DNA from: Paraburkholderia sp. CNPSo 3274
Lineage (GTDB): Bacteria > Pseudomonadota > Gammaproteobacteria > Burkholderiales > Burkholderiaceae
DNA length: 64,000 nucleotides
Reading direction: 5' to 3'
Assembly (NCBI RefSeq): GCF_024206475.1
Contig: NZ_JAMBPR010000006.1
Coordinates: 142,369 to 206,368, forward strand
Shown here: one piece after another, positions 8,904 through 17,771 of the stretch
Numbering within the stretch: position 1 is the stretch's first letter
Layout of the letters: each line of letters opens with the position of its first letter
Translations under genes and position numbers: made by a program
Notes under the pieces: generated by a model
Databases searched by the model: none
Told to the model about the DNA's origin: nothing
What the model saw: the letters and a program-made list of their open reading frames with translations, nothing else

Positions 8904-10289
8904 ATGAGCGACGCCGACCTGCTCTTTCGCCCCGACCTGCTTGCCAAATATGGCGCCAACGGCCCGCGCTACACGTCCTACCCCACCGCCCTGCAATTCC
9001 GCGACGACTTTGATCCCGCCGACTACATGCGCGCGGCGGCCGATCCGGGCGCAAGCGAAACCGACCTCTCGCTGTACTTCCACATTCCGTTCTGCGACAC
9101 CGTCTGTTTCTATTGCGGCTGCAACAAGGTCATCACGAAGAACCGCGGCCGCGCGAAACCCTATCTCGCGCAGTTGATCCGCGAAGTGGAGTTGCAGGCC
9201 GCGCTCTTCGACACGAAGCGCCCCGTTTCGCAGCTGCATTGGGGCGGCGGCACGCCCACCTTTCTCTCGCTGGACGAAATGAGCGCGCTCATGGCCGCCA
9301 CGCGCGAACACTTCGCGCTGCAGCCCGACGACACCGGCGAATACTCGATCGAGATCGACCCGCGCGAAGCCACGGCACAGACCATTGCGCATTTGCGTTC
9401 GCTCGGCTTCAACCGGCTGAGCCTGGGCGTTCAGGACTTCGATCCGGTCGTGCAGAAGGCGGTCAACCGCATCCAGCCGCTCGAGCTGACCGTCGACGTC
9501 ATGAACGCCGCGCGCGCGAACGGCTTCGAATCGATCAGTGTCGATCTGATCTACGGTTTGCCGCACCAGAACGTCAAAACATTCGGCCGCACGCTCGAGA
9601 CGATGTTGCTGCTCGCGCCCGATCGCATCTCGGTGTTCGGCTACGCGCACATGCCGCATCTGTTCAAGATGCAGCGTCAGATGGACGAAGCCACCTTGCC
9701 CACGCCCGCGGAGCGCATGGCGCTGCTGAGGCTCGTGATCGAGCAGCTCAGCGAGGCGGGCTACGTCTACATCGGCATGGATCATTTCGCACTGCCCACC
9801 GACGAACTCGCGCGCGCCCAGGCGCAGCGCACGCTGCACCGCAATTTTCAGGGCTACAGCACGCGCGCCGATTGCGACCTGATCGGCTTTGGCGCCTCGG
9901 CGATCGGCAAGGTCGGCGACGTCTACGCGCAGAACGCGAAGGACCTGATCGGCTACGGCGCGGCCATTGGCGCGGGCAAGCTCGCGACCGCGAAAGGCGT
10001 GCGCCTCACCGCCGATGACCGTCTGCGCCGCGACATCATCACGGAACTCATGTGCAATCTCGAACTGCGTTACGACGAGTTCGAGGCCGCCTACGGTGTG
10101 CGTTTTCCGGCGACCTTCGCGGCCGAACTCGAACGGCTGCGCGAGTTCGAACGCGACGGGCTCGTTGCGCGCAGCGCCGACCGCCTCGAGGTGCTGCCCG
10201 CTGGGCGCATGCTGGTGCGCAATATCGCGATGGTGTTTGACCGCTATCTTGGCGCACAACAGCCCGAACGGTTCTCGCGGACGATTTGA
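8904..10289 (+). CDS. hemN: Oxygen-independent coproporphyrinogen III oxidase
   Basis: HemN is the radical-SAM enzyme that decarboxylates coproporphyrinogen III to protoporphyrinogen IX in heme synthesis when oxygen is scarce. The 461-residue product has the radical-SAM cysteines C64, C68 and C71 in [14 protein letters not shown]. The preceding [13 protein letters not shown] segment is typical of true HemN and not of the HutW/HemW group, and the GGGTPTFL motif is present. Length matches the family (about 457). No clear FNR box was found in the 221-base divergent region shared with the YkgJ-type gene. Confidence 0.95.
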   Translation: MSDADLLFRPDLLAKYGANGPRYTSYPTALQFRDDFDPADYMRAAADPGASETDLSLYFHIPFCDTVCFYCGCNKVITKNRGRAKPYLAQLIREVELQAALFDTKRPVSQLHWGGGTPTFLSLDEMSALMAATREHFALQPDDTGEYSIEIDPREATAQTIAHLRSLGFNRLSLGVQDFDPVVQKAVNRIQPLELTVDVMNAARANGFESISVDLIYGLPHQNVKTFGRTLETMLLLAPDRISVFGYAHMPHLFKMQRQMDEATLPTPAERMALLRLVIEQLSEAGYVYIGMDHFALPTDELARAQAQRTLHRNFQGYSTRADCDLIGFGASAIGKVGDVYAQNAKDLIGYGAAIGAGKLATAKGVRLTADDRLRRDIITELMCNLELRYDEFEAAYGVRFPATFAAELERLREFERDGLVARSADRLEVLPAGRMLVRNIAMVFDRYLGAQQPERFSRTI

Positions 10290-10310
10290 CGGCTTGCCGC
10301 CGCCGCGTAG

Positions 10311-10339
10311 TTGCCTGGGCGGCCGATTTGCGTCATAAT
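10311..10339 (+). promoter_or_regulatory. Promoter of tRNA-Leu
   Basis: TTGCCT (10311-10316) and CATAAT (10334-10339) with a 17-base spacer, upstream of the repeat-rich leader and the tRNA. Confidence 0.6.
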
Positions 10340-10380
10340 CTCCGGCTACTTCGAGCGCTTGCATGTTTGCGCTCGGATGC

Positions 10381-10420
10381 GAGAAACACGCAAAAGCACG
10401 CAAATGCACGCAAAAACACG
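10381..10420 (+). repeat. Four tandem 10-bp repeats in the tRNA-Leu leader
   Basis: Four consecutive decamers read GAGAAACACG, CAAAAGCACG, CAAATGCACG and CAAAAACACG, with consensus CAAAANCACG. The last base is the first base of tRNA-Leu. The block would lie in the 5' leader of the precursor, about 35 bases after the predicted start. The A runs are spaced by about one helical turn. Confidence 0.85.
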
Positions 10421-10504
10421 CCTCGGTGGTGAAATTGGTAGACGCGCCGGACTCAAAATCCGGTTCCGAAAGGAGTGCCGGTTCGATTCCGGCCCGAGGC
10501 ACCA
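10420..10504 (+). tRNA. tRNA-Leu(CAA)
   Basis: The acceptor GCCTCGG pairs with CCGAGGC, followed by discriminator A and an encoded CCA (10502-10504). The anticodon stem CCGGA/TCCGG encloses CTCAAAA, giving anticodon CAA. A long class II variable arm (TTCCGAAAGGAGT region) and T loop GGTTCGATTCC fit leucine tRNA. It reads UUG. Confidence 0.96.
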
Positions 10505-10537
10505 GAATGCTTTCCGGCAATTGCCGCCGGAATCCTG

Positions 10538-10573
10538 AAACCCGCGAAAGCTTAAGGCTTCGCGGGTTTTTTG
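10538..10573 (+). terminator. Intrinsic terminator of tRNA-Leu
   Basis: AACCCGCGAA pairs with TTCGCGGGTT, with an inner AAGC/GCTT extension, followed by TTTTTT. A smaller hairpin TTCCGGC/GCCGGAA lies between the tRNA and the terminator (about 10512-10531). Confidence 0.85.
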
Positions 10574-10700
10574 TTGCCGGCTTGAATCCGACGTGCCCTT
10601 CTTTGGACGAAGATCAAGCGTCCCGCGGATGTCGCACGGCGTGCCGCGCCCCGCTGCTATCGTTGTCGAAGTTATTGAGACAGCAAACCGGGAGCGTACG

Positions 10701-10922
10701 ATGGACCGCATTTTCATGACGCGAGAGGAAGCCATACGCATCCTCATCGAGGCCCACGAGTCCGTCACCGGACGCACCGCCGCAACGTTGATCCGCTCAA
10801 GCGCAGACCGATCCGCCAGCCTCGAAGCGCTAGACCGGTTGCTGCTCGACGTGCGCGCGGGCCGGGTCGATGAATTTCGCACCTGGCCAGAGGACAGCAC
10901 CTGCGTCTCGATCACTGACTGA
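10701..10922 (+). CDS. Small conserved-looking hypothetical protein (73 aa)
   Basis: I do not recognise this gene. The ATG at 10701 follows GGGAG by five to six bases. The 73-residue product is acidic and helical in pattern (MTREEAIRILIEAHESVTGRT at the N-terminus, then SLEALDRLLLDVRAGRVDEF). It has no signal peptide or membrane segment. Codon use is like its neighbours. It converges with poxB, whose stop lies 21 bases away, with no T-rich terminator between them. Confidence 0.6.
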   Translation: MDRIFMTREEAIRILIEAHESVTGRTAATLIRSSADRSASLEALDRLLLDVRAGRVDEFRTWPEDSTCVSITD

Positions 10923-10943
10923 CGCAGGTCTGCCGCACGAGCC

Positions 10944-12662
10944 TCAGCGCAAATTCGTCTGCGCCAACTCCACCACCTCGTCTCCGCGCCCGCTCAGCAC
11001 CGCGCGCAGCATATAGAGGCTGAACCCTTTCGCTTGCGCCCACTGCAGCTTCGGCGGCATGGCCAGTTCGTGCTTCGTCGTCACCACGTCGACGAGCGCC
11101 GGCCCTGCGTGCGAGAACGCCGCGCGCAACGCCTCATCGAGCGCTTCAGACGTCTCCACGCGCACGCTGAAGAGGCCCGCGCCTTTCGCGATTTCTGCGA
11201 AGTTGGTGGCCGCAAGATCGGTGCCCGTCTCCATGTAGCCGCCGGCCTTCATCTCCATTGCAACAAAACCGAGCGAGCTATTATTCAGGACAACGATCTT
11301 GATCGGCAAATCGAGCTGACGCGCCGTGAGAATGTCGCCGAGCAGCATCGAAAGGCCGCCGTCGCCGGAGAGCGAGACCACCTGGCGCCCGGCGTGCGCT
11401 GCCTGCGCGCCGAGCGCCTGCGGCATGGCGTTCGCCATCGAGCCGTGGTTGAACGAGCCGTGCAAGCGGCGCCGGCCGTTCATCGTCAGGTAGCGCGCGG
11501 CCCAGAGCGTGGGCGTGCCAACGTCGACCGCGAAGATCGCATCATCCTCGGCGATCGCGTCGAGCCGCGACACCACATACTGCGGATGCAGCGGCTTGCC
11601 AGCGGCTGCCGGGCGCGCAAGTTCGTCGAGTCCCTTGCGGGCGCTCGCATAGTGCTCGCGCGCATGCTCGATGAAGCGCCGGTCGGTCTTGCGCGTGAGC
11701 TTCGGCGTGAGCGCGCGCAACGTTTCGCGTACGTCACCGATGAGCCCGAGCGTGAGCGGCGCGCGTTTGCCGAGCGCGGCCGCGTCGCGGTCGATCTGCA
11801 CGATATTCGCGTGCTGCGGATAGAAGTTGCGATACGGGAAGTCGGTGCCGAGCATGACGAGCGTGTCGCACGACATCATCGCGTGGTAGCCCGAGCTGAA
11901 GCCGATCAGCCCGGTCATGCCCACGTCGTATGGGTTATCCCATTCGACGTACTGCTTGCCGCGCAGCGCATGCACCGTCGGCGCGCCGAGCGCGTCCGCG
12001 AAGGCCACCACTTCGTCATGCGAGCCCTTGCAACCGCTGCCGCACAGCAGCGTCACCGCCTCGGAGCGATTCAGCAGCACGGCGAGCCGGTCAATATCCG
12101 CCGACGAAGGCAGGGTCGCCGGACGCGCCGCCTGGGCCCATGCCGGCTCCTCATCAGACGAGTCCAGAAGCGCCACGTCGCCGGGCAGCACGATCACGGC
12201 GACGCCCTTCTGGTCGATCGCGGTGCGCAACGCGGTGTCGAGCACGCGCGGGAACTGCGATGCGTTCGTCACCAGTTCCACGTAATGGCTGCACTCGCGG
12301 AAGAGTTCGGTCGGGTGCGTCTCCTGGAAATAGCCGAGGCCGATTTCCGTCGACGGAATGTGCGCCGCGATCGCGAGCACCGGCGAGCGGTTGCGATGGC
12401 AGTCGTAGAGACCGTTGATGAGATGCAGATTGCCAGGCCCGCAACTGCCCGCGCACACCGCGAGCCGGCCGGTTGCCGCGGCTTCCGCGCCCGCCGCAAA
12501 GGCGGCGACTTCCTCGTGCCGCGTGTGCATCCAGCGGATCGTGCCGAGCTTGCGCAGGCTCGCCGACAACCCGTTCAGGCTGTCGCCGGTCACGCCCCAG
12601 ATGCGCTCGACGCCGACTGCCTCGAGCGTTTTCGCCAAATGATCCGCTATTGTCTTCGCCAT
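10944..12662 (-). CDS. poxB: Pyruvate dehydrogenase (quinone), pyruvate oxidase
   Basis: PoxB is a peripheral membrane flavoprotein that decarboxylates pyruvate to acetate and CO2, passing electrons to ubiquinone. With the ATG at 12662 (GGAGAA seven bases upstream) the product has 572 residues, equal to E. coli PoxB; the in-frame GTG at 12674 is less likely. The TPP-activating Glu is in [13 protein letters not shown] (residues 46-58), followed by [16 protein letters not shown] and the TPP/Mg motif [11 protein letters not shown] near residue 430. The C-terminal lipid-binding peptide [19 protein letters not shown] is kept, so activation by membrane binding is likely conserved. It is usually a stationary-phase gene. 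Confidence 0.93.
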   Translation of the reverse strand: MAKTIADHLAKTLEAVGVERIWGVTGDSLNGLSASLRKLGTIRWMHTRHEEVAAFAAGAEAAATGRLAVCAGSCGPGNLHLINGLYDCHRNRSPVLAIAAHIPSTEIGLGYFQETHPTELFRECSHYVELVTNASQFPRVLDTALRTAIDQKGVAVIVLPGDVALLDSSDEEPAWAQAARPATLPSSADIDRLAVLLNRSEAVTLLCGSGCKGSHDEVVAFADALGAPTVHALRGKQYVEWDNPYDVGMTGLIGFSSGYHAMMSCDTLVMLGTDFPYRNFYPQHANIVQIDRDAAALGKRAPLTLGLIGDVRETLRALTPKLTRKTDRRFIEHAREHYASARKGLDELARPAAAGKPLHPQYVVSRLDAIAEDDAIFAVDVGTPTLWAARYLTMNGRRRLHGSFNHGSMANAMPQALGAQAAHAGRQVVSLSGDGGLSMLLGDILTARQLDLPIKIVVLNNSSLGFVAMEMKAGGYMETGTDLAATNFAEIAKGAGLFSVRVETSEALDEALRAAFSHAGPALVDVVTTKHELAMPPKLQWAQAKGFSLYMLRAVLSGRGDEVVELAQTNLR

Positions 12663-12917
12663 GGTGTTCTCCACGTGAGCCGTATGGCGCAGCGCGCGCT
12701 CCGAGGCCGGGCGCTGCGCGAGAAGAAAATTGGGGGTCGACTATTCAGGCGTCCAGGCCCTGCAACCCGGCCGGACCTGCCAATACCTTGCGCTACGTTA
12801 CGCCATCCGCCCGAAATACGCGGTCAAGCCGTGCGAAGCGGACAGGCGGCGGGCACGGCGGCGCGGACCACGTCGCCACGGATAAAATAGCCGGCTCTAC
12901 GCTGTTCGCCGTCCGTC

Positions 12918-13625
12918 ATGAATCTCGAAAGCATTCTCTTCAGCCAGGGTTTCGGCTCACGCCGCCAATGCCGCGCGCTCATCGCCGACGCGCGGGTCGC
13001 CGTCGCGGGCGAGCCGTGCACCAACCCGCTCGCAACGTTCGACACGGCCAGCCTGGTCTTCAGCGTGGACGGCATCCCGTGGCCGTTTCACGAGCGCGCC
13101 TACATTGCGCTCAACAAGCCCGCGGGCTATGAGTGCTCGCGCGATCCGCAGCATCACTTGAGCGTGTTTCATCTGCTGCCGCCGCAGTTCGCGCAGCGCA
13201 ACGTGCAATGCGTAGGCCGCCTCGATCAGGATACGACCGGCCTCCTGCTGCTTTCCGACGATGGCCAGTTCGTCCACGCTTTCACATCGCCCAAGCGCAA
13301 GGTGCCGAAGATCTACATGGCGACAACGCGCCATCCGCTCGACGAAACCCAGCTCAAAGCCCTGCGCGAAGGTGTGCTGCTGCACGGCGAGCGCGAGCCG
13401 AGCGCCGCCGTCGCCGCAAACGCACGTGCAGACCACGAGCTGGAGCTGACCGTGCTCGAAGGCAAATATCACCAGGTCAAACGGATGGTGGCCGCGGCCG
13501 GCAACCGCGTCGAGGCGCTCCACCGCGAGCGCATCGGCGGCTTTTCGCTGCCCGACGCCCTGGCGCCGGGCGCCTGGCAATGGCTCGACGCCGCAGCGCT
13601 CGACGCGTTGCGCAACAAGGGGTAA
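12918..13625 (+). CDS. rsuA: 16S rRNA pseudouridine(516) synthase, RsuA family
   Basis: A 235-residue pseudouridine synthase with an N-terminal S4 domain (residues 1-50) and the RsuA/RluB catalytic domain. The catalytic Asp is D103 in GRLDQDTTGLLLLSDDG. The KPAGYECSRD, SPKRKVPKIY and EGKYHQVKRMVAAAGN motifs are those of RsuA rather than RluB or RluE, so the expected target is U516 of 16S rRNA. The ATG at 12918 starts at the usual family position. It is divergent from poxB; a TAAAAT box at 12883-12888 is a possible -10 element. Confidence 0.88.
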   Translation: MNLESILFSQGFGSRRQCRALIADARVAVAGEPCTNPLATFDTASLVFSVDGIPWPFHERAYIALNKPAGYECSRDPQHHLSVFHLLPPQFAQRNVQCVGRLDQDTTGLLLLSDDGQFVHAFTSPKRKVPKIYMATTRHPLDETQLKALREGVLLHGEREPSAAVAANARADHELELTVLEGKYHQVKRMVAAAGNRVEALHRERIGGFSLPDALAPGAWQWLDAAALDALRNKG

Positions 13626-13780
13626 ACCACCACCGGGCGGCGCGAGCGCCCGCCGCTCAGTGCGTTGACGCACCGATGCTTGCAAACAGGTATCGTTTTC
13701 GCCGCACCGCAACATGTCCTTGCCGAGCTTCCGCCCTATACTCGTCTGCATAACCATTACAAGTTGCAAGGAGGGGCATC

Positions 13781-13969
13781 ATGATCATCAACGGCTCATT
13801 CGAAATCTCATTCATGTTGATGGCATTCATGGCGCTTGGGGCGGTTCTGATTGGGGGCCTGCTCGCGTCGATGCATATGCGACATCAGTATCATCCGAAC
13901 CTCATCGGGGCGCTCATCGGGGCGCTATTGTGCTTCCTCCTGCTCGAAGCGCTGCCGGCCATCACGTGA
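13781..13969 (+). CDS. Small two-helix membrane protein (62 aa)
   Basis: I do not recognise this protein. A strong Shine-Dalgarno (AAGGAGGGG) lies seven bases before the ATG at 13781. The 62 residues form two hydrophobic helices (about 9-32 and 41-58) joined by the polar turn MHMRHQYHPN, with a short N-terminus. The architecture is a helical hairpin in the inner membrane. It lies between rsuA and the convergent epimerase-like gene. The strong start signal and clean membrane pattern support a real gene. Confidence 0.7.
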   Translation: MIINGSFEISFMLMAFMALGAVLIGGLLASMHMRHQYHPNLIGALIGALLCFLLLEALPAIT

Positions 13970-14003
13970 ACGGCACGCTTTGCGCCGCGCCGCCCGCCCG
14001 GAG

Positions 14004-15086
14004 TCACGGGTGCGGCGGCAGCGTGCGCAAGAACGCATCTACGTCGGCATAACGCAAACGCACGCGCAGTTCGCGCTTGAGGCGCGTATTGGCGAGCCGT
14101 CGCGACTCCCGCATGAACGACAGCAAGACAGGCTCGAGTTCGCGCTCGGCCTCCGCGCGGCTCACGCGCGGTGCGCGCGCGAGCCCGAGGGCATCGGCTA
14201 CGCGGTCGAAATACTCGCCCATCTTCAGTTCGCTGTCGTCCGTCGCGTGGATCGTGCGCCCCGGGCGACCGTGCGTCGCGAGGCGCAGGAGAATCGCCGC
14301 GAGGTCGTCTGCGTGGATGTGGCTCGTGTAGACGTCGTCGCTAGCGACGAGCGCCGGCGTGCGCTTCTCCAGCCGCGCGAGCGGGAGGCGGTTCGCCGCG
14401 TAAATGCCGGGAATGCGCGCGATCGTGGCGCTGAGCGCGCCGCGCGCCGTTGCGCGGCGCAGTTGCCGTTCGGCCGACACCCGGCGTATGGCGCGGGCGT
14501 TGGCGGGCTGCACCGTGCGTGTTTCGTCGATGCGCGCGCCGCCGCAATCCCCGTACACCCCCGTCGTACTCGCGTAGACGAGCCTCGGGCGTTCGAAGCG
14601 CTTACGCCGGGTGCGAGAAAACCGCCGGATGCGCTCGGGTACAATAACGGATGCTCCAAAGGCTGCGGGATGGCCGAAAGCGCTGCGGCGAATGCGGTCC
14701 ACGAGGCAATGCAATGGGGGCCGCAATGCGCGCGGCGCGGCGCCCGCCAGCGCAGGCCGCGACACCGCGCGACGCCGCGCCGCAAGCGCTGCGATCAGGC
14801 GGCGCGTGCGCAGGTCGTCGTCGCCGGATTTTTGCGGTGGCGCGAGGTGCAGTACGGTGCCAGCCAGGCCCGCGATCCGCGCGAGACTCGTGCGCGAGTC
14901 GAGGTCGCCGCGCACCGGCGTTGCGCCCGCGGTCCGCACCGCGTCTGCGCGCTCGGCACGGCGCGTGAGCGCAAATACGCGCGCACGGTCTGGCCGTTCG
15001 CGCAACTGGGCGACGGCGCGCAGGCCGACGTCGCCGCAACCGACAATCAGGATGCGCGCACGGCGCAAGTTTCGTGTGGCAATCAT
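14004..15086 (-). CDS. NAD(P)-dependent epimerase-like protein, YeeZ type
   Basis: A 360-residue Rossmann-fold protein of the extended SDR superfamily, nearest to YeeZ-like nucleoside-sugar epimerase relatives. The dinucleotide loop ILIVGCGDVGLRA is at residues 12-24 and the active-site region LVYASTTGVYGD lies past the middle. The substrate and reaction are unknown. An Arg/Ala/Pro-rich segment of about 60 residues (roughly 105-165, bases 14590-14775) is inserted between the second half-Rossmann strand and LVYAS; E. coli YeeZ, as I recall it, has only a short loop there. It is divergent from the iron-sulfur reductase; a TAAAAT box lies just nine bases before the ATG. Confidence 0.78.
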   Translation of the reverse strand: MIATRNLRRARILIVGCGDVGLRAVAQLRERPDRARVFALTRRAERADAVRTAGATPVRGDLDSRTSLARIAGLAGTVLHLAPPQKSGDDDLRTRRLIAALAARRRAVSRPALAGAAPRALRPPLHCLVDRIRRSAFGHPAAFGASVIVPERIRRFSRTRRKRFERPRLVYASTTGVYGDCGGARIDETRTVQPANARAIRRVSAERQLRRATARGALSATIARIPGIYAANRLPLARLEKRTPALVASDDVYTSHIHADDLAAILLRLATHGRPGRTIHATDDSELKMGEYFDRVADALGLARAPRVSRAEAERELEPVLLSFMRESRRLANTRLKRELRVRLRYADVDAFLRTLPPHP

Positions 15087-15207
15087 GGTGGAACCATTTT
15101 AGCGGCCCTGGCCTCGCGGCGAAGGCCTGCAAGGAAACGCGGCAACTTACCCTAAGCGACCCGCGCCCGGAATCAACCCTCGGATACAGACTTACGCTTC
15201 CCTGAAT

Positions 15208-16239
15208 ATGGCTTTCAACGTAACGCTCAAGCAAAGCGGCCGGCAATTCCAGGTCGAGCCCGACGAACCCATTCTCAACGCGGCCCTGCGCCAGGGCGTC
15301 GGCCTGCCGTATGGCTGCAAGAACGGCGCGTGCGGCTCGTGCAAGGGCGCGGTCTGCAGCGGCGAAGTCGAGCAGCGCGCCCACGCGGCTTCGGCGCTTT
15401 CCAATGACGAAAGAACGCGCGGCATGGCCCTCTTCTGCTGTGCGACGGCGCAAACCGACCTCGAAATCGATATCCGCGAAGTGGCGGGCGTGGGCGACGT
15501 GCAGGTGCGCAAGCTGCCTACCCGCATCGCCGCCATCGAGCACAAGGCAGACGACGTCGTTGTCCTCAAGCTGCAACTGCCCGCCAACGAGCGCCTGCAG
15601 TATCTCGCCGGCCAGTACCTCGAATTCATCCTCAAGGACGGCACGCGCCGCAGCTACTCCATGGCGAGCGCGCCGCACGAGGAAGGCCCGATCGAGCTGC
15701 ACATCCGCCACATGCCGGGCGGCAAATTCACCGACCACGTCTTCTCGCAGATGAAGGAGCGCGACATCCTGCGCTTCGAAGCGCCGCTCGGCACCTTCTT
15801 CCTGCGCGAGGAATCCGATAAGCCCATCGTGCTGCTCGCCTCCGGCACCGGCTTCGCGCCGCTCAAGGCGATCGTCGAGCACGCGGTCCACAAGAACCTG
15901 AACCGCCCGATGACGCTCTACTGGGGCGCGCGCCAGAAGAAGGACCTGTACCTGATGGATCTCGCCGGGCAATGGGCGAAGGAGATCCCGAACTTCCGCT
16001 TCGTGCCGGTGCTCTCCGAGCCAGCCGCCGGCGACAACTGGACCGGCCGCATGGGCTTCGTGCACCGCGCCGTGATCGAGGATCTGCCCGATCTTTCGGG
16101 CCACCAGGTGTATGCGTGCGGCGCGCCGGTGATGGTGGAGTCCGCGCAGCGCGACTTCACGCAGCACCACGGTCTGCCCGAAGACGAGTTCTACGCGGAT
16201 TCGTTCACGAGCGCCGCTGACCTCGCGAACGCCGTCTGA
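15208..16239 (+). CDS. 2Fe-2S flavoprotein reductase (glucoseen reductase-like)
   Basis: A 343-residue NAD(P)H:acceptor reductase in the order ferredoxin, FAD, NAD. The plant-type 2Fe-2S cluster is held by C37, C42, C45 (GCKNGACGSCKG) and a Cys at 77 or 78. The FAD motif is RSYSMAS (about 150) and the NAD motif is ASGTGFAPLKAI (about 211-222), with a C-terminal CGAPVMVESA. In Burkholderia genomes such proteins are called CDP-6-deoxy-delta-3,4-glucoseen reductase, but no CDP-sugar genes lie nearby, so a general electron-transfer role for an oxygenase or desaturase is as likely. The start at 15208 opens directly on the ferredoxin domain. Confidence 0.85.
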   Translation: MAFNVTLKQSGRQFQVEPDEPILNAALRQGVGLPYGCKNGACGSCKGAVCSGEVEQRAHAASALSNDERTRGMALFCCATAQTDLEIDIREVAGVGDVQVRKLPTRIAAIEHKADDVVVLKLQLPANERLQYLAGQYLEFILKDGTRRSYSMASAPHEEGPIELHIRHMPGGKFTDHVFSQMKERDILRFEAPLGTFFLREESDKPIVLLASGTGFAPLKAIVEHAVHKNLNRPMTLYWGARQKKDLYLMDLAGQWAKEIPNFRFVPVLSEPAAGDNWTGRMGFVHRAVIEDLPDLSGHQVYACGAPVMVESAQRDFTQHHGLPEDEFYADSFTSAADLANAV

Positions 16240-16340
16240 AGCGCGCCTGAGTGGGTCGTTGCGTGTGCAATGCATCGACCCGCCGGGCAGCCGTCAGGAA
16301 AAATTCTTCGGCCGATTGAAAAAATTCGGCACATTGATGG

Positions 16341-16370
16341 TTTACATCGCCATTCGGCTTGTCGTATTCT
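16341..16370 (+). promoter_or_regulatory. Candidate promoter of the argD leader
   Basis: TTTACA (16341-16346, five of six to consensus) and TATTCT (16365-16370) with an 18-base spacer. The predicted start is at or next to the ATG of the leader peptide at 16378. Two A/T islands, GAAAAATTC (16298-16306) and GAAAAAATTC (16318-16327), lie 20 bases apart just upstream and could be an UP element or a regulator site. Confidence 0.45.
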
Positions 16371-16377
16371 TGCGCCC

Positions 16378-16428
16378 ATGAACTGCATCCTGTCCGCCCT
16401 TCGACGTCGCCGCTCGCCCCATCTTTAG
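16378..16428 (+). CDS. Putative argD leader peptide with four Arg codons
   Basis: A 16-codon open frame encodes MNCILSALRRRRSPHL. The four consecutive arginine codons CGA CGT CGC CGC occupy 16402-16413 and the stop is at 16426-16428. It stands between a candidate promoter and a strong intrinsic terminator, upstream of the arginine-biosynthesis gene argD, so I read it as the sensor peptide of a transcription attenuator. There is no Shine-Dalgarno; translation would need a leaderless start. Caution: Arg codons are frequent in GC-rich random frames. Confidence 0.45.
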   Translation: MNCILSALRRRRSPHL

Positions 16429-16485
16429 GGCCTGGCTACTCGCGGACGCGCGTTGCACCTCAACGCACAGCAAGTTCGAATCACG
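16429..16485 (+). promoter_or_regulatory. Putative antiterminator segment of the argD leader
   Basis: CCTGGCT (16431-16437), starting two bases after the leader-peptide stop, can pair with AGCCACGG (16488-16495), the 5' arm of the terminator, in seven base pairs with one bulged C. The hairpin GCGTTG/CAACGC (16450-16466) would sit inside the loop. A ribosome at the stop codon would cover this segment, while one stalled at the Arg codons would leave it free. Confidence 0.45.
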
Positions 16486-16518
16486 AAAGCCACGGCCAGT
16501 CCGTGGCTTTTTGTTTTT
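16486..16518 (+). terminator. Strong intrinsic terminator in the argD leader
   Basis: AAAGCCACGG (16486-16495) pairs perfectly with CCGTGGCTTT (16501-16510) around the loop CCAGT, followed by TTGTTTTT. It works only on the plus strand. It lies 247 bases past the stop of the upstream reductase and 52 bases before the argD ATG, with no obvious promoter in between. Confidence 0.85.
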
Positions 16519-16569
16519 CCGCCGTATCTTCTTCAACCCTTTTGCAGCCCCAATGCGGAGCCCGTTGCC

Positions 16570-17754
16570 ATGAATTATTCCGAGTACCCGATCGAGTCGC
16601 TGATGTACATCACCAACCGGCCCGAAATCGTTTTCACGCATGGCAAGGGGTCGTGGCTCTACGACAATGAAGGCAAGCGATACCTGGACTTCATCCAGGG
16701 TTGGGCCGTCAACAGCCTCGGGCACTGCAACGAAGGCATGATCGAGGCGCTGGAGAAGCAGGCGCGCCTGCTCATCAACCCGTCGCCGGCCTTCTATAAC
16801 GAGCCGATGGCGAAGCTCGCGGGGCTGCTCACCGAGCACAGCTGCTTCGACAAGGTGTTCTTCGCCAACAGCGGCGCCGAAGCGAACGAAGGCGCGATCA
16901 AGCTCGCGCGCAAGTGGGGCAAGAAGCATCGCGACGGCGCCTACGAGATCATCACCTTCGACCACAGCTTCCACGGCCGCACGATCGCGACGATGTCGGC
17001 GAGCGGCAAGCCGGGCTGGGACACGATCTACGCACCGCAAGTGCCGGGCTTCCCGAAGGCCGACCTGAACGACATCGCCTCGGTCGAGAAGCTCATCAAC
17101 GCGAAGACCGTCGCCGTGATGCTCGAACCGATCCAGGGCGAAGGCGGCGTGATTCCCGCCACGCGCGAATTCATGCAGCAACTGCGCGCACTCACGAAGA
17201 AGCACGGGATGCTGCTGATCGTCGACGAAGTGCAGAGCGGCTGCGGCCGTGCGGGCACCCTCTTCGCCTACGAACTCTCGGGCATCGAGCCGGACCTCAT
17301 GACGCTCGGCAAGGGCATTGGCGGCGGCGTGCCGCTCGCGGCGCTGCTCGCGAAGAAGGAAATCGCCGTGTTCGAGGCGGGCGACCAGGGCGGCACGTAC
17401 AACGGCAACCCGCTGATGACCGCCGTGGGCTATTCGGTGATCTCGCAACTGGTTGCGCCCGGCTTCCTCGAAGGCGTGCGCGCTCGCGGCGAATATCTGC
17501 GCGAGAAGCTGCTCGAGCTTTCGTCCGAACGCGGCTTCCAGGGCGAGCGTGGCGAAGGCTTGCTGCGCGCGCTGCTGCTCGGCAAGGACATCGGGCCGGA
17601 GATCGTCGAGAAGGCGCGCCTCATGCAGCCGGACGGCCTGCTGCTCAACGCCGCGCGCCCGAACCTGCTGCGCTTCATGCCGGCGCTGAACGTGACGACG
17701 CAGGAAATCGACCGGATGATGGCGATGCTGCGCACGATCCTCGACTCGCTGTAA
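16570..17754 (+). CDS. argD: Acetylornithine aminotransferase (class III)
   Basis: A 394-residue PLP-dependent class III aminotransferase. ArgD converts N-acetylglutamate semialdehyde to N-acetylornithine in arginine synthesis and often also serves lysine synthesis. The PLP Lys is K248 in [10 protein letters not shown]; the pyridine-ring Asp is D219 in [27 protein letters not shown] (98-116) binds the phosphate. The ATG at 16570 is chosen as the natural family start; an in-frame ATG at 16453 would read through the terminator hairpin. The GNAT gene follows 17 bases downstream. Related omega-aminotransferases are an alternative, but length and motifs favour acetylornithine. Expression probably depends on readthrough of the leader terminator. 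Confidence 0.85.
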   Translation: MNYSEYPIESLMYITNRPEIVFTHGKGSWLYDNEGKRYLDFIQGWAVNSLGHCNEGMIEALEKQARLLINPSPAFYNEPMAKLAGLLTEHSCFDKVFFANSGAEANEGAIKLARKWGKKHRDGAYEIITFDHSFHGRTIATMSASGKPGWDTIYAPQVPGFPKADLNDIASVEKLINAKTVAVMLEPIQGEGGVIPATREFMQQLRALTKKHGMLLIVDEVQSGCGRAGTLFAYELSGIEPDLMTLGKGIGGGVPLAALLAKKEIAVFEAGDQGGTYNGNPLMTAVGYSVISQLVAPGFLEGVRARGEYLREKLLELSSERGFQGERGEGLLRALLLGKDIGPEIVEKARLMQPDGLLLNAARPNLLRFMPALNVTTQEIDRMMAMLRTILDSL

Positions 17755-17771
17755 TCGGGCGGAGCACGAGG

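Noticed and set aside
8679..10520. A 613-codon leftward frame antisense to hemN and running through tRNA-Leu
   Set aside because: A frame crossing an RNA gene and a well-supported hemN cannot be a real gene without strong evidence, and none exists.
16298..16327. GAAAAATTC and GAAAAAATTC as ARG boxes for an ArgR-type repressor
   Set aside because: The half-site spacing does not fit the known 18-bp ARG box. Kept only as an AT-rich upstream element.
16453..16569. An upstream in-frame ATG for argD at 16453
   Set aside because: It would place the terminator hairpin inside the coding region and add 39 residues not expected in class III aminotransferases.
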